Assembly (NCBI GenBank): GCA_030041195.1
Contig: JASHOI010000637.1
Coordinates: forward strand, 1 to 15,791
DNA: 15,791 nucleotides
Origin: Streptosporangiaceae bacterium
GTDB taxonomy: Bacteria > Actinomycetota > Actinomycetes > Streptosporangiales > Streptosporangiaceae
Direction: 5' to 3'
The translations under genes were made by a program, and so were the position numbers. Positions within the stretch are counted from its first letter, which is position 1. Each line of letters starts with the position of its first letter. Positions 1 to 6,300 of the stretch are shown here, one piece after another. The notes beneath the pieces are model-generated. The model did not search any database. It worked only from the letters and a program-made list of their open reading frames with translations, and was not told where the DNA came from.

Positions 1-55
1 GCGGGGCGTCCTCGGGGACGGCCGGCACCTCGGCCGCGTGCTGCGGTTCGGTCAC
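1..55 (-). CDS. Partial N-terminus of a second gene of the ABC operon (probable sugar permease)
   Basis: On the minus strand a GTG at 55-53 overlaps the TGA stop of the ABC ATPase (54-52) in the four-base arrangement GTGA, typical of translational coupling. The frame stays open to the left edge and reads (M)TEPQHAAEVPAVPEDAP, a hydrophilic Pro/Ala/Glu-rich N-terminus. Only 18 codons are visible, so there is no domain evidence. In single-domain ATPase sugar importers of this type (Frc/Rbs-like) the ATPase is usually followed by the membrane permease, and actinobacterial permeases of this class often begin with such a cytoplasmic tail. The permease call is therefore from context only; a substrate-binding protein is the main alternative, though no signal peptide is seen in these residues. 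Confidence 0.5.
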   Translation of the reverse strand, partial: MTEPQHAAEVPAVPEDAP

Positions 56-822
56 TGCGTACCCCCCGGGCCGCCGCCGCTCAGCTCGAGCGCGCCGGTC
101 ATCGCGCCGACGAGTTCGTCCACCGAGGTCTGCGCCGCGATGTAGGAGGCGACCCGCCGGCCCATCCTGAGCACCTCGACCCGGTCGGCAACCGCGAGCA
201 CCTCGGGCATGTTGTGGCTGACCAGCACGACCGACACGCCGCGGTCGCGTACCCGGCGGATGACGTCGAGCACCCGCCCGCGCTGGACCACGCCAAGCGC
301 CGCTGTCGGCTCGTCCATGAAGATGATCCGGCTGGCGAAGACGACCGCCCGCGCCACGGCGACCGACTGGCGCTGACCGCCGGACAGCATGCCCACCGGC
401 ACGGTGACGTCGGGAAGCTCGACGCCCAGTTCGGCGAAGGCGGTCACCGCCCGCTCGCGCATCGCGCGCTTGTCCAGCACGCGCACGAACGGGATCCGGT
501 AGAGCTCCCTGCCGAGGTACAGGTTGGCGGCGGAGTCCAGGTCGGGCGCCAGCGCCAGATCCTGGTACACGGCCTCGATGCCGAACCCGCGGGCGTCGAC
601 CGGGCTGGACAGCTGAACCGGCACGCCGTCAACGAGGATCTGGCCCGAGTCCGGCCGGATCGCGCCGACAAGCGTCTTGACTAACGTGCTCTTGCCCGCC
701 CCGTTGTCCCCGATGAGCGCGACGACCTCGGCGGGGAACGCCGTGAAGTCTGCCTCGTCCAGCGCCAGCACGTGCCCGTAGTGCTTGGACACCTTGCGTG
801 CTTCGAGCAGAGGTTCTGTCAT
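52..822 (-). CDS. Sugar ABC transporter ATP-binding protein (CUT2-like, single ATPase domain)
   Basis: A 256-residue ATPase that would power import of a monosaccharide or small glycan through a membrane permease. Visible motifs are Walker A GDNGAGKST (38-46), Q-loop Q87, signature LSGGQ (146-150), Walker B IIFMDEPT (166-173), the AALGVVQ stretch (174-180) characteristic of RbsA/FrcA-type sugar ATPases, and the switch His203. At 256 residues it holds one nucleotide-binding domain, whereas RbsA/XylG (about 500) hold two, so it would work as a homodimer. The ATG at 822 is preceded by GGAG (836-833) at 11 nt. It is the first gene after a divergent promoter region shared with a LacI regulator, and overlaps the next gene by 4 bp. 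Leu47, directly after Walker A, is encoded by the rare codon TTA (684-682), suggesting dependence on the bldA-type tRNA. The family call is firm; the substrate is unknown, a hexose such as mannose being an inference from the neighbouring GH92. Confidence 0.94.
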   Translation of the reverse strand: MTEPLLEARKVSKHYGHVLALDEADFTAFPAEVVALIGDNGAGKSTLVKTLVGAIRPDSGQILVDGVPVQLSSPVDARGFGIEAVYQDLALAPDLDSAANLYLGRELYRIPFVRVLDKRAMRERAVTAFAELGVELPDVTVPVGMLSGGQRQSVAVARAVVFASRIIFMDEPTAALGVVQRGRVLDVIRRVRDRGVSVVLVSHNMPEVLAVADRVEVLRMGRRVASYIAAQTSVDELVGAMTGALELSGGGPGGTQ

Positions 823-837
823 CCGGGGCAGATCTCC

Positions 838-851
838 TGATAACGTTCACA
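838..851. promoter_or_regulatory. LacI-family operator (type A) in front of the ABC operon
   Basis: TGATAACGTTCACA is an imperfect palindrome centred on CG and fits the general LacI/GalR form TGNNANCGNTNNCA. It lies just upstream of the Shine-Dalgarno of the ABC ATPase and just downstream of the predicted start of transcription from the 862-891 promoter, a position suited to repression. A related site (11 of 14 positions identical) is at 1041-1054. The natural candidate ligand is the adjacent LacI-1 protein. Confidence 0.6.
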
Positions 852-861
852 TCGCGTGGTG

Positions 862-891
862 ATTCTTTAGCGCTGCTGCGCTGCCTGTCAA
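862..891 (-). promoter_or_regulatory. Sigma70-type promoter for the sugar ABC operon
   Basis: Reading the minus strand, a perfect -35 hexamer TTGACA (891-886) is followed after 18 nt by AAGAAT (867-862, four of six matches to TATAAT; an overlapping TAAAGA at 16 nt is an alternative). Transcription would begin near 855, directly in front of the operator at 838-851, about 30 nt upstream of the ATG at 822. Placement and -35 quality support it; the -10 is mediocre. Confidence 0.45.
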
Positions 892-921
892 GAGGGGCTG
901 CCGGGTATGCCACCAAAACGG

Positions 922-936
922 TATCAAGCCTTGATA
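922..936. promoter_or_regulatory. Perfect 15-bp inverted repeat in the ABC/LacI-1 intergenic region
   Basis: TATCAAG-C-CTTGATA has 7-bp arms with no mismatch around a single central base, in otherwise GC-rich DNA. It sits about 30 bp upstream of the -35 of the ABC promoter. Odd spacing and AT-rich arms differ from the even CG-centred LacI sites nearby, so it may bind another regulator or an activator. A function is inferred from position and symmetry only. Confidence 0.45.
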
Positions 937-1040
937 GTCACGCGTCCTGAAACAGGGCGAACGGCGCGTATCTGGCCGCGTACCAAGGTCGGCCGGAGGC
1001 GCGGGCTGGCGTTCCGGACCGCCCGCGAACCCAGCTTTCA

Positions 1041-1054
1041 TGGTAACGATCTCA
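1041..1054. promoter_or_regulatory. Second type A LacI operator, upstream of LacI-1
   Basis: TGGTAACGATCTCA matches the 838-851 site at 11 of 14 positions (shared TG-TAACG-TC-CA). It is 106 bp upstream of the LacI-1 start and about 190 bp from the first site, so one tetrameric repressor or two dimers could hold both divergent promoters. I could not define a convincing LacI-1 promoter around it. Confidence 0.42.
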
Positions 1055-1091
1055 GCCGCCTGGCCGCCCGAGTTGGCCGGACCAGCCAGAT

Positions 1092-1145
1092 CACCCACGT
1101 CACCCAGCTCTCCCAGGTCACCCAGCTCACTGAGGTCACCCAGGT
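1092..1145 (+). repeat. Array of six 9-bp direct repeats in the LacI-1 leader
   Basis: Six consecutive 9-mers run without gaps: CACCCACGT, CACCCAGCT, CTCCCAGGT, CACCCAGCT, CACTGAGGT, CACCCAGGT (consensus CACCCAGNT). The array ends 15 bp before the ATG of LacI-1. It also keeps one reading frame open (repeats of the type VTQ) in a short upstream frame that ends with TGA overlapping that ATG. Either a decayed minisatellite, a binding-site array, or the end of a small coding leader. Confidence 0.65.
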
Positions 1146-1160
1146 CGTCCGGACGCTGGG

Positions 1161-2171
1161 ATGACCGCGCGCCCCACCATGCGGGATGTGGCGCGCGCCG
1201 CTGGCGTCAGCCCGATGACCGTGTCACGGGTGGTGAACGGCGAGGCGACCGTGATGCCGGAGACCGCGGCCAAGGTGGAGCGCGCGATCCGCCGGCTCGG
1301 CTACCAGCGCAACGAGGCGGCGCGGCGGCTGCGCCGCAAGGGCCAGCCGACCCAGACCATCGGCCTGCTCGTCGACGACCTGGCCAACCCGTTCTTCGCC
1401 GCGCTCGCGGCGGCGGTCGAGGACGCCGCGCGGCAGCACAGCTATGTCGTGCTCATCGGCAGTTCCAACGACAGCCTGCGCAGGGAGCGCGAGGTGGTCG
1501 CCGCGTTCTGCGCCAGGCAGGTGGACGGGCTGATCGTGGTGCCGGTCGCCGGCAGCCACCGCTTTCTCGCCGAGCAGCTCGCGCGCGGCACCAAGGTGGT
1601 CTGCGTGGACCGGCCCGCGGACGGGCTGGCGGTCGACAAGGTGCTCGTGGACAACCGCACCGGGGCCCGCACGGCCGTCCGGCACCTGCTCGACCGGGGT
1701 CACCGGCGGATCGGTTACCTCGGCGACCGCGAGGACATCTGGACCATCCAGGAACGCTACGCGGGATTCCGTGACGCGTTCGCCGACATCGGCACGGAGC
1801 CCGATCCGCGGCTGGTGCGGCACGGCCCGCGCAGCCGGGCGGCAGCCGCCGAACTGGCATCGTCGCTGCTCAGCCTCGCCGACCCACCGACGGCCCTGTT
1901 CACAACCACCGACCTGATCACGATGGGCGCGATCGACGCGCTGCAGGGCGAGGCCGAGCGGGTGGCGCTGATCGGCTTCGACGAGTTCGCGCTCGCCGAC
2001 AAGGTGAGCCCGCCGGTCACCGTCGTGGCCCAGGATCCGGTCGCGCTCGGGGTGACCGCCGCGCAACTGCTGTTTTCCCGGATCGCCGGCGATACCTCGC
2101 CGCCCCGCGAGGTTGTGCTGCTGACCCGCCTGGTGATCCGCGGCTCGGGCGAGATCCCGCCGCGCGCCTGA
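1161..2171 (+). CDS. LacI/GalR-family transcriptional regulator 1 (LacI-1)
   Basis: A 336-residue repressor-type protein. The N-terminal helix-turn-helix runs from TMRDVARAAGVS (6-17) into the recognition helix PMTVSRVVNG (18-27), followed by a hinge segment NEAARRLRRKG (51-61). The periplasmic-binding-protein-like sensor starts at TIGLLVDDLANPFF (66-79) and ends at the usual RLVIRGSG (323-330). The residues that choose the operator are Pro18 and Met19, different from the second LacI protein of the window (Leu, Lys). The start ATG overlaps the TGA of an 85-codon upstream frame (ATGA) and has only a weak GGG-containing ribosome site. It is divergent to the sugar ABC operon, with candidate sites at 838-851 and 1041-1054, so it probably represses that operon and itself until a sugar ligand binds. 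It ends 3 bp from the convergent dehydrogenase. Family certain; effector unknown. Confidence 0.95.
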   Translation: MTARPTMRDVARAAGVSPMTVSRVVNGEATVMPETAAKVERAIRRLGYQRNEAARRLRRKGQPTQTIGLLVDDLANPFFAALAAAVEDAARQHSYVVLIGSSNDSLRREREVVAAFCARQVDGLIVVPVAGSHRFLAEQLARGTKVVCVDRPADGLAVDKVLVDNRTGARTAVRHLLDRGHRRIGYLGDREDIWTIQERYAGFRDAFADIGTEPDPRLVRHGPRSRAAAAELASSLLSLADPPTALFTTTDLITMGAIDALQGEAERVALIGFDEFALADKVSPPVTVVAQDPVALGVTAAQLLFSRIAGDTSPPREVVLLTRLVIRGSGEIPPRA

Positions 2172-2174
2172 ACC

Positions 2175-2975
2175 TCACATGGGCAGGCGCACCGGCAGCC
2201 CGGCCATGAGCCCGCCGTCGACCCTGATGTCCTCCCCGGTGACGAAGCTGGCCCGGGGCGACGCGAGGAAGCTGATCACCTCGGCGACCTCGCCCGGCTC
2301 CGCCACCCGGCCGAGGGGGTGCGAACGGCCCCAGTCGGCCACGGTGCGCGCCGCCGCCTCCGCGCTGCCGTCGCTGAACAGCGCGGCCGACCGGCGCAGC
2401 ATCGGGGTGTCCACCGAGCCCGGGCAGACGGCGTTGACCCGGACACCGTGCGCGGCCTCGTCGATCGCCATCGACCTGGCCAGCGCGTTCAGCGCGCCCT
2501 TACTCGCCGCGTACGCGGCGACGCCGGCCTGCGTGGCCAGGGCCTGCACCGACGACACGATGACGACCGCTCCCCTGGCGCTGCGGCGCAGATGGGGCAG
2601 GGCCGACCTGGCCGCAAGGAACACGCCCCGCACGTTGACGGCGAAGACCTCGTCCCAGGCCGCGACGTCGGTCTCGGTGACGGTCCCGTACTCCTGGATT
2701 CCCGCGCTCGCGACCAGCGTGTCCAGCGACCCGAACGTGTCAACGCAGACCTGGACGGCCGCGGCGACCGAGTCCGGGTCTCGGACGTCCGCTGGCACGC
2801 TCCTGGCCGATCCGCCGCGCGCCGCTATCGCGTCGGCCACCGCCGCGGCCTCGGCGGCATCCACCGAGCACACCGCGACCGATGCGCCCCGGGCGGCCAG
2901 CAGTTCGGCGACCGCCCGGCCGATGCCGCTCGAGCCGCCGGTCACCAGCGCGACGCTGCCAACGTGATCGTTCAT
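2175..2975 (-). CDS. Short-chain dehydrogenase/reductase (SDR), classical type
   Basis: A 266-residue NAD(P)-dependent oxidoreductase, typical length for the family. Visible: cofactor motif TGGSSGIGR (12-20), ADV (62-64), ASAG (89-92) in place of the usual NNAG, Asn114, Ser142, and the catalytic YAASK (Tyr155, Lys159), then PGSVDTPM (185-192) and the C-terminal ITGEDIRVDGG-like segment (SFVTGEDIRVDGG, 243-255). Such proteins in sugar clusters often oxidise an aldose or polyol at carbon 1 to 3, but nothing here fixes the substrate. It lies between the first LacI gene (convergent, 3 bp gap) and the GH92 gene (divergent). A type B operator at 3080-3091 lies 105 bp upstream of its ATG, suggesting co-control with GH92. 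The ribosome site is weak (GGCGGA). Confidence 0.92.
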   Translation of the reverse strand: MNDHVGSVALVTGGSSGIGRAVAELLAARGASVAVCSVDAAEAAAVADAIAARGGSARSVPADVRDPDSVAAAVQVCVDTFGSLDTLVASAGIQEYGTVTETDVAAWDEVFAVNVRGVFLAARSALPHLRRSARGAVVIVSSVQALATQAGVAAYAASKGALNALARSMAIDEAAHGVRVNAVCPGSVDTPMLRRSAALFSDGSAEAAARTVADWGRSHPLGRVAEPGEVAEVISFLASPRASFVTGEDIRVDGGLMAGLPVRLPM

Positions 2976-2990
2976 TTCATCCGCCCGGCT

Positions 2991-3016
2991 GGCACGCCCG
3001 CAGATTACAGCGTGCC
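2991..3016 (-). other. Inverted repeat in the SDR leader
   Basis: GGCACGC (2991-2997) and GCGTGCC (3010-3016) are perfect 7-bp arms around a 12-nt loop, 16 bp upstream of the SDR ATG on the SDR transcript. The right arm and its flank (GCGTGCCGGG) recur at 3056-3065. It could form a leader hairpin that affects translation, or be a protein site; no T tract follows, so it is not a classical terminator. Confidence 0.35.
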
Positions 3017-3079
3017 GGGCCGACCGGACACGCCCCGCCAGTCCCGCGGCTCGCGGCGTGCCGGGACGCCCCGAAATGC

Positions 3080-3091
3080 GACAGCGTTGTC
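3080..3091. promoter_or_regulatory. LacI-family operator (type B) facing the SDR gene
   Basis: GACAGCGTTGTC is a palindrome with one mismatched pair, centred on CG. It is the exact reverse complement of the 12-mer at 7680-7691 in front of the second LacI gene, and resembles TGACATCGTTGTCA at 3203-3216. On the minus strand a TATCTG (-10-like) abuts it, so it would sit at the start of the SDR transcript. The likely ligand is the second LacI protein. Confidence 0.6.
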
Positions 3092-3159
3092 AGATACACG
3101 CCGACGGCGCGCAGTTGCTCGAGGCCAGGGACAAGACCGCCCAGATCCGGTCGAAAGCC

Positions 3160-3189
3160 TTGACAGCACGCGGTCCAGAGGCGAAATAT
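3160..3189 (+). promoter_or_regulatory. Candidate promoter of the GH92 gene
   Basis: A perfect -35 TTGACA (3160-3165) is followed after 18 nt by AAATAT (3184-3189), an AT-rich patch in GC-rich DNA but only a three-of-six match to TATAAT. Transcription would start near 3196, directly in front of the type B operator at 3203-3216, the same geometry as at the ABC promoter. The leader would be about 115 nt. Confidence 0.4.
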
Positions 3190-3202
3190 CGGAGGCGGTT
3201 TT

Positions 3203-3216
3203 TGACATCGTTGTCA
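3203..3216. promoter_or_regulatory. LacI-family operator (type B) in front of GH92
   Basis: TGACATCGTTGTCA has perfect 5-bp arms TGACA/TGTCA around a CG centre with one T/T mismatch pair. It is 95 bp upstream of the GH92 ATG and just downstream of the predicted -10. It belongs with the sites at 3080-3091 and 7680-7691 and suggests repression of GH92 by LacI-2. Confidence 0.6.
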
Positions 3217-3299
3217 GCACGGCCGCCCACCATGCTTGCAAGCGGGGCCCGCTGGTCGCCTCCCGGGGGGGTTGCGTAGCGGTGTTCGGCCGCACGCAT

Positions 3300-3305
3300 G
3301 GGAGG
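3300..3305 (+). promoter_or_regulatory. Ribosome binding site fixing the GH92 start
   Basis: GGGAGG lies 6 nt before the ATG at 3312. The same frame is open for more than 300 codons upstream, so this site plus the signal peptide that follows is what decides the start. Confidence 0.8.
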
Positions 3306-3311
3306 ACGACC

Positions 3312-6300
3312 ATGGGAGCGAAGCATCAGGCGTGGCGTACCCGGTGGCCGGCGGCGGTGACCCTCGCGGCCGCAGGGATTTTAGTGATCGGTGTGTCGCT
3401 GGGCGGCGCGGCGGGCGCGGCCAGCGCCAGCCCGGACCCCACGGCGAGCGCGACCCCGCACCCCACAGCGAGCACGAGCCCGCACCCGACGGCGAGCACG
3501 AGCCCAGAAGGCTCGGCGGCCAGCACGGACGCGAGCGCCGCCGCCACCGGCCGCCACACGGCCTGCACGAAGGTGGCCGACGGCCGCCTGGCCAACTGCC
3601 CGCGGCCGGTCTCGCGCAGCAAGCTTCCCGCCGGGGCGAGGAACACGGCCACGGTGAGCCAGCCGGTGAGCGACCTCGCCGCGCTGGTGGACACGCGGAC
3701 CTGGACCTCGGGCGGCGGCAACACGTTCCCCGGCGCTGACGTGCCGTTCGGCATGGTCCAGTGGAGCCCGGACACGTCGCCCGACCGCAGCGACGGCGGC
3801 GGCTACAACTACGGCGACACCAGCCTGATCGGCTACAGCCTGACCCACCTGTCGGGACCCGGCTGCAGCGCCGCTGGCGACGTGCCGATCCTGCCGATGA
3901 CCGGTGCGCTGCCCAGCGGCAACCCCAACGACGTCACGACCTCGTTCACCAATACCGGCGAGGTGGCGCAGGCCGGCTACTACTCGGCGCAGTCCAACAT
4001 GCCGAACACGATCACCTCGCAGTTCACTGCCACCGCGCACAGCGCGATGGGCCGGTTCACGTTCCCCAGGACCACCTCCGCCGACTTCCTCATCCAGCTG
4101 CAGAACAGCGAGAACGGCGACTTCGGCGACGGCGCCGAGGTGGTCGGCAACGACGAGGTGATGGGCTCGGACACCAGCGGCGACTTCTGCGGCGAGACCA
4201 GCAACGGCGGCCAGAACCAGCAGTACACGGTGTACTTCGACATCATCTTCAGCCAGCCGTTCACCGCCTCGCAGGTGATCACCGAGTCCGGGCAGACCGA
4301 CCCGGCCGGGGTGTTCCTGACCTTCAACACCAGCTCCGACCCGGTGATCGACGCCAAGGTCGCGATCTCCTACGTGTCCACCGCCAACGCCCAGCTCGAC
4401 CGGGAGACGGAAAACCCCGGCTGGAACTTCAGCGCGGTCAAGGCCGCCGCCCAGGCCACCTGGAACCACCTGCTCGGCCGGATCCAGGTCTCGGGGGGCA
4501 GCTACGCGCAGACCCAGGAGTTCTACAGCCTGCTGTACAAGGACTTCCTGCAGCCCAATATCACCAGCGACGTCAACGGGCAGTTCATGGGCTCGGACAT
4601 GCAGGTGCACACGCTCGCCCCCGGCCAGCACAACCAGTACGGCATCTACTCCGGCTGGGACATCTACCACTCGCTGGCCGAACTGCAGGCCATGCTGGAC
4701 CCGCAGGCCGCCTCCGACCAGGCGCAGTCCCTGGTCAACTACTACACGGAAAACGGGATCCTGCAGCAGTGGGGCTACCTGAACCTGGACAACTACGTGA
4801 TGGTCGGCGACCCGGCCGACGCGATCATCTCGGACTACTACGCGTTCGGTGCCAGGGACTTCAACACCAGCCAGGCCCTGGCCGACATGCTCAAGCAGGC
4901 CACCACCGTCAACGACGTCCGGCCCGGTGAGGCGCTCGAGGCCAAGTACGGCTACCTGCCCACCGACGGCAGCTACGGGTGCTGCAACCCGCACGGGGTC
5001 GTGGCCACCCTGCTGGAGTACGACAACGCGGACCTTGCCCTGTCCCAGTTCGCGTCCGCGCTGGGCGACCAGCAGGACGCCCAGATGCTCGAGCAGCGGG
5101 CCAACAACTGGGAGAACATGTTCGACCCCGGTGACGACCTGCTGAACCCCCGCGACGAGACCGGCGCCTACATCCCGGGCATCACTCCGACCTTCAACGA
5201 CAGCAGCGAGCTGTACTACGTGGAGGGCGATCCCGAGGAGTACCTGTGGGACGTGCCCAACGATTACACGGCGCTGTTCTCGCTGCTGGGCGGCGACTCC
5301 AAGGTGGTTCCGGAGCTGGCGCAGTACTGGTCGCAGCCCAACGGCTACGGCATGTACGGCGAGATCAGCAACGAGTTCGACCTCGGCGAGCAGGACGCGG
5401 CCGACTACGCCGGCGACCCGGCGGGCACCCAGCTCGCGATCAACACGATCGACAACACCGTGTACCTGCCCGGGCCCGACGGCCTGGCCAACAACGACGA
5501 CCTGGGCGCGGAGAGCTCCCAGTTCATCTGGCAGATGCTGGGCATGTACCCGGAGAACCCGGGCACCGACACCGTGCTGCTGAACGGCCCGGGCTTCCCG
5601 CACGAGTCGATCACTCTCCCGTCCGGCAGGACGATCACGGAGAATGCCCCCGGCGCCTCGCCCACCGATTTCTACGTCCAGTCGCTGGCCATCGACGGCC
5701 AGCCCGACAGCAAGCTGTCCATCCCGTTCTCCGCCCTGGCCAGCGGCGCCACGCTGGACTGGTCCCTCGGCACCAGCCCGAGCTCGTGGGGCAGCGCGCC
5801 GCAGGACGCGCCGCCCTCGTACACCGCCGGCCTGCGGCCGGTCGTCGGGTACGCCTCGAGCCAGCAGGTAGACGTCGCCCCCGGCGGGACGAGCACGGTC
5901 CAGGTCAGCACGCAGAACGCGACCGACCGCCCGCAGACCGTTCAGGCCAGCGTGACGGCACCGTCCGGGCTGACGATCACGCCGTCGGGCGGAACGATCA
6001 CGGTGCCGCCGGATGGCAGCGGGTCGCTGACGCTGACCGTGCGGGCCAGCTCGTCGGCGGCGCAGACCTTCTACACGATCCCGGTCAGCCTCACCGACGA
6101 CGGGACGACGCTGCCCTCGGTGGCCCTGACCGTGCTGGTGGCGCCGCCCGGCAGCCTGCTCACCGCGTTCGACAACGCGGGGATCTCCGGCGACTCCGAC
6201 GTGTCGGTGGCGGACTTCGACGGCGACGGGAACAGCTACTCCGCGCAGGCGCTGGCGGCGGACGGGCTGACCGCGGGCCAGCCGGTCACGGTCAACGGCA

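Noticed and set aside
3202..3207. TTGACA as a second -35 for GH92
   Set aside because: It is part of the type B operator TGACATCGTTGTCA and no -10-like sequence lies 16-19 bp downstream.
2319..3311. N-terminal extension of the GH92 frame
   Set aside because: The frame is open but runs antisense to the SDR gene and across the operators; GGGAGG plus ATG at 3312 followed by a signal peptide fixes the start.
3430..3510. Repeats in the GH92 linker as a CRISPR or mobile element trace
   Set aside because: They encode an in-frame Ser/Thr/Pro linker of 8-residue units, common in secreted actinobacterial enzymes.
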